This document shows positions 36,476 to 45,800 of a DNA stretch of 64,000 bases, piece by piece. The position numbers and the translations under genes were made by a program. Within the stretch, counting starts at the first letter, position 1; each line of letters opens with the position of its first letter. The stretch comes from Streptomyces sp. 6-11-2 (GTDB lineage: Bacteria > Actinomycetota > Actinomycetes > Streptomycetales > Streptomycetaceae), in NCBI RefSeq assembly GCF_006540305.1, contig NZ_BJOR01000001.1:5642001-5706000 (forward strand), in the 5' to 3' direction. Under the pieces are notes generated by a model. The model was not told the DNA's origin. It was given only the letters and a program-made list of their open reading frames with translations, and ran no database searches.

Positions 36476-36610
36476 TCATGTGTCCGGCCACCACGTGCGC
36501 GCGATGTCCTTGCGGACCTCGGGCCGCCCGGCGGGACGCCGGTCCGCTTCCTCGCGGACGCGGCGGGCGTCCGTCTTCCTCAGGGGCTTCTGCACTGTCA
36601 CTCGGCGCAT
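36476..36610 (-). CDS. Conserved-looking 44-residue basic protein
   Basis: A short gene between a GNAT and a methyltransferase gene: ATG 36610 preceded by GAAGGAGG with 5-6 nt spacing, the best ribosome site in the area; stop at 36476. The product (start MRRVTVQKPLRKTDARRV, end RKDIARTWWPDT) is highly basic with an R-rich helix and Trp-Trp end. No domain recognised. Possibly a nucleic-acid-binding or toxin-like peptide; function unknown. Divergent from the methyltransferase (139 bp). Confidence 0.7.
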   Translation of the reverse strand: MRRVTVQKPLRKTDARRVREEADRRPAGRPEVRKDIARTWWPDT

Positions 36611-36749
36611 GGCTGCCTCCTTCGAGGCCTACCGGGTCCGTCTTCGTACGGAGGTAGGACCTTTCGGGCGAGAGTCGCTTATCGGTGCGGGTCTGTCTGT
36701 GGCGGCTGTCACGATTCGGTTGTCAGTGGTCGGTGTCACTCTGGGGTGC

Positions 36750-37376
36750 ATGAGTGCGCATACGACGACCGACGGTGACGGGGCGGGCTGGGCCGGGGTG
36801 GACTGGGACGCCCAGGCCGCCGTCTTCGACGAGGAGCCGGATCACGGGCTGCGCGACCCGGGGGTGCGCGCCGCCTGGGCCGAACGGCTGCGCGGCTGGC
36901 TTCCCGGGCGCCCCGCCGAGATCCTCGACCTCGGCTGCGGCACCGGCAGCCTCTCGCTCCTCGCGGCCGAGCAGGGGCACCGGGTGACCGGCGTCGACCT
37001 GTCCCCGGCGATGGTGGAGCGGGCCCGGGCGAAGCTCGCCGGCCACGACGCGGTGTTCCTGGCCGGCGACGCGGCGAACCCGCCGGTGGGCGGGCAGCGC
37101 TTCGACGCCGTCCTGGTCCGGCACGTCCTGTGGACACTGCCCGACCCCGCCCGCGCGCTGCGGCACTGGCAGGAACTGCTGCGGCCGGACGGACGGCTCG
37201 TCCTGATCGAGGGTGTCTGGGGCACGCTCACCCCCGTCGGCATACCCCCGGACCGGCTGACCATGCTTCTTCGGCCACTCGTCTCCCACATCCACCTGGA
37301 GTCACTGTCGGCCGACGCGCGGCTGTGGGGCCGTGAGGTGGACGACGAGCGGTACGCGGTGGTGGCCTCGGACTGA
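36750..37376 (+). CDS. Class I SAM-dependent methyltransferase
   Basis: 208 residues. Motif I EILDLGCGTGSLSLLAAEQGHRVTGVDLS (about 53-81), then DAVFLAGDAANPPVGGQRFDAVLVRHVLWTLPDP and LLRPDGRLVLIEG. UbiE/methyltransf_11 type; substrate unknown. No obvious ribosome site before ATG 36750, so the start is moderately certain. Convergent with the DUF402 gene 23 bp on. Confidence 0.88.
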   Translation: MSAHTTTDGDGAGWAGVDWDAQAAVFDEEPDHGLRDPGVRAAWAERLRGWLPGRPAEILDLGCGTGSLSLLAAEQGHRVTGVDLSPAMVERARAKLAGHDAVFLAGDAANPPVGGQRFDAVLVRHVLWTLPDPARALRHWQELLRPDGRLVLIEGVWGTLTPVGIPPDRLTMLLRPLVSHIHLESLSADARLWGREVDDERYAVVASD

Positions 37377-37399
37377 GCCCGCGCGAGCCGGTGCGGGAA

Positions 37400-37918
37400 T
37401 CAGGACAGCAGCGCCTCGAAGCCGCCCTCGCGGGCCAGTCCCTCCAGTTCGTCGAGGGCGGCCAGGGCGGCGACCGCCGCCCCGGGGTCGGTGCGCGCCA
37501 GGCCGCTCGCCGCGAACTCGTCCTCGTCCAGCCGTCGTACGTCCGTGCCGTCGGCGGAGCGCCACAGGTCCAGGTCGAGGTCCTCGACGACGAGGTCCGT
37601 GCCGGAGCGGGTGGCGGGGCGGGTGACGTCGCAGTACCAGCCCTTCAGTGCGCCTGAGGCGTCGCGGACCTCCTTCACCGAGTACCAGCGGTCCCGCCAG
37701 TAGTGCTCGGTGAAGACGTCGCCCGGCTCGAAGCGTACGAAGCCGAAGTCGCGGGCGCCCTCGCCCGCCCACGCGGCCCGGACGGTGAGGCGCGTGCCGT
37801 CGTCGGACACGAGCACGCCCCGGTAGCGGATCTTGGTGCGGCCGCCCTTGACGAGGACGACGTCCACCTCCGTCGGCGCCGGCGGCCGGCCGCCGGCCTC
37901 AGCCGAGTTCGCGGACAT
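37400..37918 (-). CDS. DUF402-domain protein (nucleotide phosphatase-like fold)
   Basis: 172 residues. DUF402 core about residues 25-150: RYRGVLVSDDGTRLTVRAAW, FEPGDVFTEHYWRDRWYSVKEVRDASGALKGWYCDVTRPA and VVEDLDLDLW, the Asp-rich end that binds metal in members such as FomD and Ntdp. The family includes nucleoside tri/diphosphatases and CMP-ester hydrolases. Start 37918 lies within the end of the upstream acetyltransferase gene (20-bp overlap), so the two are translationally coupled. Confidence 0.87.
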   Translation of the reverse strand: MSANSAEAGGRPPAPTEVDVVLVKGGRTKIRYRGVLVSDDGTRLTVRAAWAGEGARDFGFVRFEPGDVFTEHYWRDRWYSVKEVRDASGALKGWYCDVTRPATRSGTDLVVEDLDLDLWRSADGTDVRRLDEDEFAASGLARTDPGAAVAALAALDELEGLAREGGFEALLS

Positions 37919-38828
37919 GGCGCACCTCCGTCCCGCAGACCGCGTACCCGAACCACTCGTTGATCGCGATCATCGGCGCGTTGCCGGTGTCGTTGCCCGT
38001 GAACGCCTCCGTGTACCCGGCGGCCCGGGCGCGGTGCAGCGAGTCGTTCTTGGCGAGCTTGGCCAGGCCCCGGCCGCGGAAGGCGCGGGCGGTGCCCGTC
38101 ATGGCGGTGGAGTAGCGGGTGCCGCCGTCCGTACGGGCCGCGGTGAAGGCCGCGGGACGGCCGTCCACCACCGCCACCGACGTCAGTTCGGGGCTGAACA
38201 GCGGGTGCCGCCAGGTCTCCGCCAGCCAGGCCGCGTAGTCGGTGAACTCGTAGTCCACGTCGCTGGGTTCGTCCGCCGTGGTCTCCGCGTCCAGCTCGAA
38301 CAGGGGGCGCGGGTCGTCGGCGAAGTCCGTGCCCCGGCGCAGTTCCACACCAGGCGGCGGGTCCTGCCGCGGCGGCAGGGTGCCGCCCGCCAGGTCCAGG
38401 CGGAGGAAGTGCGCGCTCCGGCTCGCGCGGTAGCCGTGCCGCTCGGCAAAGGCGCGGTTGCCCGGCTCGTCCAGGACCCAGGAGTGCAGCCTGGTCGCCC
38501 CGTGCGCGGCCAGATGTTCCTCGGCGGCCCGTACGAGGAGCGTGCCGGCGCCGCGGCGGGTGTGCTCGGGATGCACGTACACGTTGATGTTGCCCTGGCC
38601 GGGCTCGGTGCTCTCGTGGGACAGGTGCACCTGCGCGGTGCCGATCACCTCGCCGTCCGCCACGGCGACCAGCGGCCGGTAGCGGGCGTCGCGGTGCAGA
38701 TGGGTGAGGTCGTGGACGAGTGAGCCGGGGGTGAACAGTATGAACGGCAACGCGAGGTGCCGGACACGGGCGAAGCCCTCGAGGTCGGCCGGCGCGTCGG
38801 GGCGGAGGTCGCGGATGATCACGGTCAT
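37899..38828 (-). CDS. Double-domain GNAT acetyltransferase
   Basis: 309 residues with two GNAT units. First, about 1-150: VAVADGEVIGTAQVHLS, NINVYVHPEHTRRGAGTLLVRAAEEHLAAHG, NRAFAERHGYRASR. Second, about 155-309: VAVVDGRPAAFTAARTD, GTARAFRGRGLAKLAKNDSLHRARAAGY, APMIAINEWFGYAVCGTEVRHV. The layout resembles mycothiol synthase-like tandem GNATs and AAC-like proteins; substrate unknown. ATG 38828 starts directly at MTVIIRDLRP. Its end overlaps the DUF402 gene. Divergent from a small GntR regulator (86 bp). Confidence 0.88.
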   Translation of the reverse strand: MTVIIRDLRPDAPADLEGFARVRHLALPFILFTPGSLVHDLTHLHRDARYRPLVAVADGEVIGTAQVHLSHESTEPGQGNINVYVHPEHTRRGAGTLLVRAAEEHLAAHGATRLHSWVLDEPGNRAFAERHGYRASRSAHFLRLDLAGGTLPPRQDPPPGVELRRGTDFADDPRPLFELDAETTADEPSDVDYEFTDYAAWLAETWRHPLFSPELTSVAVVDGRPAAFTAARTDGGTRYSTAMTGTARAFRGRGLAKLAKNDSLHRARAAGYTEAFTGNDTGNAPMIAINEWFGYAVCGTEVRHVRELG

Positions 38829-38902
38829 GGAGGGGCACGCTACGGCGGAGACCGGGCGGGGTGCCTCCCATTTTCCGCTGGGCCGCACGCGCGCGGGTGC
38901 GG

Positions 38903-38914
38903 GACAATCACCCC
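38903..38914 (+). promoter_or_regulatory. -10 element, leaderless start of the GntR gene
   Basis: GACAAT at 38903-38908 ends 6 bp before GTG 38915; no ribosome site is present, so the mRNA probably begins at the start codon. Confidence 0.5.
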
Positions 38915-39286
38915 GTGACCTTGAAGATCCACATCGAGGACGGCGCACCTCCCTACGAGCAGGTGCGGGCGCAGATCTCCGAGCAGGCGCGGTCGGGGGT
39001 GCTGCCGGTGGGGTACCGGCTGCCCACGGTGCGCGGGCTGGCCGAGTCGCTCGGGCTCGCGGCGAACACGGTCGCCAAGGCCTACCGGGCGCTGGAGGCG
39101 GACGGCGTGATCGAGACGCGCGGGCGCAACGGCACGTTCGTCGCCGCCGCGGACTCGGCGGCGGCGCGGGAGACCGCGGCCGCCGCCCAGGCGTACGCCG
39201 AGCGGGTGCGACGGCTCGGGCTCACCGAGGACGACGCGCTCACCGCCGTGCGGGACGCCCTGCGGGCGGCCTACGGGGAGCGGTAG
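38915..39286 (+). CDS. GntR-family regulator, YhcF/YtrA subtype
   Basis: 123 residues, short GntR protein: PYEQVRAQISEQARSGVLPVGYRLPTVRGLAESLGLAANTVAKAYRALEADGVIETRGRNGTFV is the complete winged helix; the remaining 45 residues form the small helical dimerisation part (AERVRRLGLTEDDALTAVRDAL) without a ligand domain. YtrA-type regulators usually head ABC-transporter operons; here no transporter follows, so targets may be elsewhere or the divergent acetyltransferase. Confidence 0.9.
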   Translation: MTLKIHIEDGAPPYEQVRAQISEQARSGVLPVGYRLPTVRGLAESLGLAANTVAKAYRALEADGVIETRGRNGTFVAAADSAAARETAAAAQAYAERVRRLGLTEDDALTAVRDALRAAYGER

Positions 39287-39310
39287 GGGAGCGGCGGCCC
39301 CGCAACAGAC

Positions 39311-40102
39311 TCACCGGCCCGGCGGAACCTTCTGCCGGTCACCCGTGAGCGCCGGAGTGCGGGTCACCGCCAGGCCCGCGCTCCTGGCCGCCCGTGCGAA
39401 CACCACCGCGTCCTGGACCGCCGCCCCCGTCGGGTCGTTGTTGAAGTAGGCGTACACGTCCCGCGTGTCCGGCCAGGTCGTGGCGATCCGGTCGACCCAG
39501 GTCTCCAGCGACCGCCGGCCGTAGTGCGGCCAGGCCCGGGCGCGGCCCACGTGGAAGCGGACGTACCCCCAGCCGGCCGTCCGCCACAGCGGCGTGACCG
39601 GGCGGGCGTAGGCGTCGGCCCAGCACAGGGCGGCGCCCCGGGCCCGGAGGACCTCGCGCACCTCCGGCGTCCACCACGACTCGTGGCGCGGCTCGACCGC
39701 GACCCGGGTGCCGGACGGGAAGCACGCCAGGCAGGCGTCCAGCAGTCCCGGATCCGCGCGCAGGGTCGGCGGGAGCTGGAGCAGCACCGGGCCCAGCCGG
39801 TCGCCGAGGCCCGCCGCGTGCGTCATCAGGCGGTGCACCGGCTCCCCGGGGTCCTTCAGCCGCTTGATGTGGGTGAGGTACCGGCTCGCCTTCACCGCGA
39901 CCACGAAGTCCGCCGGGACCCGCTCCCGCCAGGCCTCGAAGGTCTCCCGCGCGGGCAGCCGGTAGAAGGCGTTGTTGACCTCCAGGGTGGCGAAGGCGGC
40001 GGCGTACTCCTCCAGCCACAGCCGTGTGGGGCACCTCTGCGGGTACAGCACGCCCCGCCAGTCCTTGTACTGCCAGCCCGACGTCCCGACGAACAGGGTC
40101 AT
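39311..40102 (-). CDS. DUF72 family protein
   Basis: 263 residues. DUF72 TIM barrel signatures: LFVGTSGWQYKDWRGVLYPQ, YAAAFATLEVNNAFYRLP, FVVAVKASRYLTHIKRLKDP, LLQLPPTLRAD, RVAVEPRHESWW, YVRFHVGRARAWPHYG and YAYFNNDPTGAAVQDA. The invariant Asn/Tyr residues are present, so the protein is intact. Biochemical role unknown in the family. No signal peptide. Convergent with the GntR gene 25 bp away. Confidence 0.9.
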   Translation of the reverse strand: MTLFVGTSGWQYKDWRGVLYPQRCPTRLWLEEYAAAFATLEVNNAFYRLPARETFEAWRERVPADFVVAVKASRYLTHIKRLKDPGEPVHRLMTHAAGLGDRLGPVLLQLPPTLRADPGLLDACLACFPSGTRVAVEPRHESWWTPEVREVLRARGAALCWADAYARPVTPLWRTAGWGYVRFHVGRARAWPHYGRRSLETWVDRIATTWPDTRDVYAYFNNDPTGAAVQDAVVFARAARSAGLAVTRTPALTGDRQKVPPGR

Positions 40103-40138
40103 ACGCCCATCAAAGCACCGGTGCCCGCCCGGGACCCG

Positions 40139-41251
40139 TCACAGGTACAGACCCGCGTCGGCCCCCTCGCGCGGCTCCGGCAGCGCCGTCGGCGACGTGC
40201 CCCGCCGCAGCGCGTACAGCTCGGCGAGGGTCGCCCCGTCGCGGCCCACCCCTTCCTCGGTGCCCAGCCAGTTCACCGCCTCCCGGCGGGTCAGCCGGCC
40301 CACCTCGATGCGGGCCAGGCACCGGCCCGGGCGGACCACGGCCGGGTGCAGGCGCTCCAGGTCCTCGTTGGTCGTCACCCCGACCAGCACGTTGCGCCCC
40401 TGGCCGAGCAGTCCGTCGGTGAGGTTCAGCAGCCGGGACAGGGCCTGGCCCGCGGTGTGCTTGGCCTCGCCGCGGATCAGCTCGTCGCAGTCCTCCAGCA
40501 GGAGCAGCCGCCAGCGCCCCTTGCCCGCCGTGTCCTCCTCGCCGATGGCGATGTCCATGAGGTAGCCCACGTCGCTGAACAGCCGCTCCGGGTCCAGCAC
40601 GCAGTCCACCTGGCACCAGTCGCGCCAGGACCGGGCCAGGGTCCGCAGCGCCGAGGTCTTGCCCGTGCCCGGCGGGCCGTGCAGCAGGAGCAGCCGGCCC
40701 GCGATGTCCTCGGGGGTCGTCTTCATCAGCCGGTCCATGGCGTCCGCGACCGGGCCGGTGTAGTTCGGCCGCAGCTCGTCCCAGGTGCCCGCCGAGATCT
40801 GCCGGGTGGTGCGGTGCGGGCCGCGCCGGGGCGAGACGTACCAGAAGCCCATCGTCACGTTCTCCGGCTGTGGCTCCGGCTCGTCCGCGGCGCCGTCCGT
40901 CGCCTGCTCCAGCACCTTCGCGGCCAGCTCGGCGCTGGTCGCGGTGACCGTGACGTCGGCTCCCCGGTTCCACCGGGAGATCAGCAGCGTCCAGCCCTCG
41001 CCCTCGGCGAGGGTCGCGCTGCGGTCGTCGTCGAGGGCCGCGCGCAGCACCTGGGCGTCCTTGGGCAGCAGGGTGGCGCCGGGGCGCACGCGGTCGATGT
41101 TCGCCGCGTGCGAGTACGGCTGCTCGCCCGTCGCGAAGCGGCCGAGGAACAGCGCGTCGACGACGTCGGACGGCGAGTCGGAGTCGTCGACGGTGAGCCG
41201 GATCGGCAGAGCGTCGTGCGGGTTCGCGGGCATGCCGCCATGATCCGTCAC
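40139..41251 (-). CDS. AAA ATPase with N-terminal DUF5925-type domain
   Basis: 370 residues. About 130 N-terminal residues (LPIRLTVDDSDSPSDVVDALFLGRF to LAAKVLEQATDG) match the DUF5925 region. Then an AAA+ core: Walker A GPPGTGKTSALRTLA (about 194-208), Walker B LLLLEDCDELI (about 250), sensor 1 VLVGVTTNEDLE and arginine finger in PAVVRPGRCLARI. CDC48/FtsH-like order (Asp-Cys-Asp instead of D-E-A-D). Function unknown; possibly unfoldase in stress. GTG 41251 start; ATG 41233 possible. Faces the GH39 gene divergently. Confidence 0.88.
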   Translation of the reverse strand: MTDHGGMPANPHDALPIRLTVDDSDSPSDVVDALFLGRFATGEQPYSHAANIDRVRPGATLLPKDAQVLRAALDDDRSATLAEGEGWTLLISRWNRGADVTVTATSAELAAKVLEQATDGAADEPEPQPENVTMGFWYVSPRRGPHRTTRQISAGTWDELRPNYTGPVADAMDRLMKTTPEDIAGRLLLLHGPPGTGKTSALRTLARSWRDWCQVDCVLDPERLFSDVGYLMDIAIGEEDTAGKGRWRLLLLEDCDELIRGEAKHTAGQALSRLLNLTDGLLGQGRNVLVGVTTNEDLERLHPAVVRPGRCLARIEVGRLTRREAVNWLGTEEGVGRDGATLAELYALRRGTSPTALPEPREGADAGLYL

Positions 41252-41362
41252 GCGGGCGCCGTGCGCACCCGGTTTCCCCCGCGCGTCCCGTGCCGGCGCC
41301 CGGACGGAGTCCGTCGCGGGCCGAGCCTGCCGGAACCCTGTCCCGCGGATGATTTCCGCCCT

Positions 41363-41376
41363 TACTGTTGTCCTTG
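41363..41376 (+). promoter_or_regulatory. -10 element, leaderless start of the GH39 gene
   Basis: TACTGT at 41363-41368 ends 8 bp before ATG 41377; no ribosome site in between. Confidence 0.4.
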
Positions 41377-42795
41377 ATGAGACGTCATGGGGGGAATCCG
41401 GAGGCGGGGCGGTGGCGGCTCACCGCACTGCTCGGCGTGGGTGTGACGGCGGTGGCCCTGGTCGTGGCCCTGCTCAGCACGCTGCCCGGCGGCGCGAGCA
41501 CCGAGGGCACCACACGCGACGGCGGCAAGGTGCACGGGACACCGGCGACCCCGCGGGACGCGGACGAGCCGGACGTCGGCTGGGGCTTCACCCACACCCA
41601 GTTCAGCGCCGACGAGGGCAGCGCGGCCGCGACCGGCCGGGCCGGGGCACTGCTGTCGAAGGACGGCGGCCTGCCGCAGAACCAGGCGATCATGGGCTGG
41701 GGCGCCGACAACCCCGAGCCGGTCAAGGGGCGTTACGACTTCGAGGCGCTGGACCGGCGGATCGACTTCGTCCGCGCCTCGGGCGGCACTCCGGTGATCA
41801 CGCTGTGCTGCGCGCCCGACTGGATGAAGGGCGGCCGGGCCGGCGTGGACAGCACCGACTGGAGCCAGGACGCCCTGGAGACCGCGCCGACCCGCGACCA
41901 CTACAAGGACTACGCCGCACTCGCCGCGACCGTCGCCGAACGCTATCCGGACGTACGCCACTTCATCGTCTGGAACGAGTTCAAGGGCTTCTGGAACAAC
42001 GCCGAGGGCCGCTGGGACTACGAGGGCTACACCGAGCTGTACAACCTGGTTCACAAGGCGCTCAAAAAGGTCGACCCCAAGATCATGGTGGGGGGACCGT
42101 ACCTGGTCATGGACAGCGTCGACCCGCGGCAGAAGCAGGACGCCTCCACCGTTCTGAGGGGACCCTGGGGAGCCTTGGACCAGCGGGTCCTGGACGCCTT
42201 CGCCTACTGGAACCAGCACAAGGCGGGCGCCGACTTCGTCGTCGTGGACGGCTCCAGCTACACCAAGGACGACGACCTGCTGCCCGACGAGTTCCGCGCC
42301 ACCGACAAGCTGACGGACGTCGGCCGGTGGGTGCGGTCGCAGACGGGCGGCCTTCCGCTGTGGTGGGCCGAGTACTACGTCGAGCCCGCCGACCGCAACG
42401 ACGACCGCAAGGACTGGTCCGAACCGCACCGCGTCGCCGTCCAGGCCGCCGGCCTGATCGCCATGGCCAAGGGCGGCGCCTCCACCGGCTTCTACTGGAA
42501 CCCGGAGAACCGCACGGGCGACTGCCCCGGCTGCCTGTGGACCCCGACCGACTCCTCCGGCGGCGGCCGGGCGCTTCCCATGTACGACCTGGTCTCCCGG
42601 TTCAACCGGGCGTTCCCGCCGGGGACCGGGTACCGGACGGTGTCCGTCGCCCCGGACGACGTGCCCAACGTGCGCGTGCTGGCCGACGACCGGACGGTCC
42701 TGGTGGTCAACACCCTGAACCGCACGATCAGCGCGCGGATCGACGGCAGGCGCTTCGACATGAAGGCGTACGAGGTGAAGTGGCTCCAACGGTGA
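41377..42795 (+). CDS. GH39-like glycosyl hydrolase, membrane anchored
   Basis: 472 residues. One N-terminal membrane anchor (LTALLGVGVTAVALVVALLSTL), cell-surface domain from about residue 60. GH-A clan signatures: general acid Glu201 in IVWNEFKGFWNN and nucleophile Glu332 in LWWAEYYVEP, 131 residues apart as in GH39 enzymes such as xylosidases and the Pseudomonas exopolysaccharide hydrolase PslG. Placement facing a polysaccharide cluster suggests a role in trimming that polymer. A C-terminal beta domain follows (SVAPDDVPNVRVLADDRTVLVVNTLNR). TTG 41368 is also in frame but inside the -10. Confidence 0.82.
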   Translation: MRRHGGNPEAGRWRLTALLGVGVTAVALVVALLSTLPGGASTEGTTRDGGKVHGTPATPRDADEPDVGWGFTHTQFSADEGSAAATGRAGALLSKDGGLPQNQAIMGWGADNPEPVKGRYDFEALDRRIDFVRASGGTPVITLCCAPDWMKGGRAGVDSTDWSQDALETAPTRDHYKDYAALAATVAERYPDVRHFIVWNEFKGFWNNAEGRWDYEGYTELYNLVHKALKKVDPKIMVGGPYLVMDSVDPRQKQDASTVLRGPWGALDQRVLDAFAYWNQHKAGADFVVVDGSSYTKDDDLLPDEFRATDKLTDVGRWVRSQTGGLPLWWAEYYVEPADRNDDRKDWSEPHRVAVQAAGLIAMAKGGASTGFYWNPENRTGDCPGCLWTPTDSSGGGRALPMYDLVSRFNRAFPPGTGYRTVSVAPDDVPNVRVLADDRTVLVVNTLNRTISARIDGRRFDMKAYEVKWLQR

Positions 42796-42825
42796 CCCGC
42801 CGGAGCCGCTCCACCCGCCGTCCGC

Positions 42826-45800
42826 TCAGCCGCCCCCCATGGTCAGGAACCGCTGCACCAGCGAGGTGAACAGCACCGCCAGCAGCGGCAGCGAGAACCA
42901 GAAGCTGCCCTGGAGCCACCGCACCCGGCGCACACTGGGCCGCATCGCGACCCGGACGACCTCCCGCGCCGTCAGCAGCACGGTCAGCGCCAGCGCCGCG
43001 GCTCCGCCGACCACCGACCACGGTGTCCACGTCACCCTCGGCCCGATCGGCCCCGGATTCGGCTCGGGCACGGGACCGGAGGGCTGCTCGCGCAGCTCGT
43101 ACAGGGTCACGTCGTCGTTGCCGAGGACCTTCCTCAGCTCCTGCCGGTCGTCGAGGTGGCGCACCAGCCGCGACTCCCAGGTGGCCGAGTAGCCCACGTC
43201 CATCCGCAGATACGTCACCTGACTGCGGTTGATCATCAGGTACGCGTTCGGACCCGCGTCCCTGAGCGACTTGACCAGGCCGGAGACCAGCACCGGGTCG
43301 GCCGGTGCCAGGGTGGGCACGTAGTCGACGCGTTCCATGTCCCGCGCGCCCCACGGCATGGCCGGAGTGACGTTGACGGCCGGGTCGTTGCTCAGCCACA
43401 GCAGCCGTACCGTCGGTCTGTCGTGGGCGTACACGTAGTCCATGGCCGCGACCTCGCCGGGCCGGATCCGCTCGAAGGTCTCGTTGCCCCACCGGGCGAC
43501 CAGGAAGCCGCCCATGAGCAGCAGGCCCGCCAGCAGCGCGGCCAGCGGCGCCAGAATCACCCGGTCCTTGTCCCGTTCCTCCGCGGTGGCGCCGGTGCGC
43601 GGGAAGAGCGCGAGCGCGGCGAGCAGGGCGGCCCCGGGCAGGGCGAACATGAAGACCCGCAGCGCCATCTCACCGCCGTAGGACTGCATCCCGAAGCCGA
43701 GGAACGGCACGAAGGTGAGCACCGGCAGGGAGCGCTCGCGGTACTTGTGCTCGCGTCGCCGCCACCAGCCCCAGCAGGCGAAGGCCATCACGGAGCCGGC
43801 CAGCAGCACGCGTGCGTACAGCACCAGTTGGTGGGTCGAGTCGCCGCCCTGGATCCGGCCCGAGACGGACGTCGAGACGTTGCTGCCGACGCCGCCGACC
43901 CCGCCGAACAGCTCGTCGAAGTGGCCTGACCAGTACGGCTCGGCCATGAAGCCCAGCCAGAACGCCGCCAGTACCGCGAACAGCACGGGCAGGCCGCGCA
44001 GTTCGGACCTGCGGACCAGGACCAGCACGGCCAGCACGCCCAGCATCACGAACGGGGTGAGCTGGTGCGCCGGGACGCTGGCGGCGAACAGGCCGATCAC
44101 CACCAGGAGCAGCACCGCCCGCTGCCGCCGGTCGGCCGGCTCCACCTCCGCCTCGCCCGGCCGGGCCTTGGTCCACGGCATCCGCGGCGCCCGGAACCAG
44201 ACGAGGAGGATCGCCACGAAGGCCAGGTACAGCAGATAGGTGAAGCCCTGCGGGGAGAAGTAGTCCTGGCCCACCCAGCCGCTGAGCACGAAGATCCACA
44301 CGCCGGTCCACCTGGCCCGCCAGCTCGCCCGCAGCGAGCGGGTCAGCAGGAACATGGGGGGCAGGTAGAGCAGCTGAATGGTCAGCGGCCACCAGCGGAT
44401 GACCTCGGTGAAGTCGCTCAGACCGCACGCGCGGGCGACGAAGGCGGCCACCGCGAAGAACCCGGGCCAGCTCCACCGCGCGTCGAGGTCCGGCACGGCC
44501 GATCCGGTGCGGTCGATGAAGTCGATGAAGCCGAGGTGCTGCCAGGCGGTGGCGAAGCGCGGCTCGCTCTCGATCACCGCGGGCAGCGCGTGCAGGGAGA
44601 CGACGGTGGCGACCAGGGTGACCAGCAGCAGTGCCCGGTGTTCGCGGCGCAGCCACAGCAGCGCGGCGAACACCCCGATCAGCAGCGCGGCGCCGGCCAG
44701 GGTCGGCAGCGGCAGCACCGAGACGAGGCCGAGGCCGCCCATCCGGTCCAGGTCGGAGTCGTCCAGGCGCAGCGCGGGCACCCAGTACAGCAGCAGTGCC
44801 GCGGCCAGCAGACAACCGAGCAGGACGCCGGCCCGGGTGGGCGCGAGACGCTCCCGCCAGGACGGGTCGGGCCCGCTCCGGGCGAGGAGGTCCTCCTCCG
44901 GGGCGGCCTCCCGCGGCGAGGTCCCCACCTTCGGCACGGTGGCCCGGTCCCCGGCCGCGAAGTGCGTCTCCGGTACGACGGCCCGCTCGCCGGCGGTGTA
45001 CGGACCGCCGGGTACTGCGGCTTGCTCTCCGATGGAGTAGGGGCCGTCCGGTACTGCGGTCCGCTCTTCGGTGGAGTTGGGGCCGCCGGGTACTGCGGCT
45101 CGCACTTCGGTGGGGAAGGGGCCGTCCGGTACTGCGGTCCGCTCTTCGGTGGAGTACGGCCCGTCCGGTACGACGACTCGGTCCTCCGGCCCGAACGGGG
45201 CGTCCACCTCGCGCTCGGCCGGTCCCGGCGAGACCGGCTTCAGCTCCTCCACCGTCAGCTCCTCCACCGGCAGCCCCAGCGCCTCGGGTCCGTGCGGCCC
45301 GGCCGGCGGCCGGTCGGGGTCCACCGCGGCGGTGCCGGCGGGCGGGGTGCCCGGTCCGGGCCGTACGTCCGGCCGGCGCTCCACGTGGTCGAAGTCGATG
45401 TGGATGCCCAGGGCGAGGGTGTCGGACTCCGCTGCCCAGGCGGGCCGCCGGTGCGGTGCGGTCCCGGCGGGGTCCTCGCGCGCCCCCAGGTCGGCGAGGT
45501 CCCCGTCGGGTGCGGCGTCGTCGGGTGCGGCGGCGGGCACGGCCCTGACGGTCCGGTACAGCTTCGGCGCGGCGATCGCGACGATCACGGCGAGGCTGGA
45601 GATCTCCGCGACGCCGGCGCCGGTCAGCCCCATCCGGGGGAGCAGCAGCAGCGTCAGACCGAGCACCAGGGCGCACAACAGGCCCTGGAGCCAGGCCAGT
45701 CCGGCGGTACGGCTCTGGGCGCGCAGCACCGCGAAGTACGTCTCCATCACGACCCGCAGCAGGGCGCCGACGGCGAACCAGCGCAGCAGCGGGGTGGCCG

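Noticed and set aside
35952..36749. Upstream extension of the methyltransferase frame through the GNAT gene
   Set aside because: It is a shadow of the GNAT frame; the methyltransferase fold starts at about 36750.
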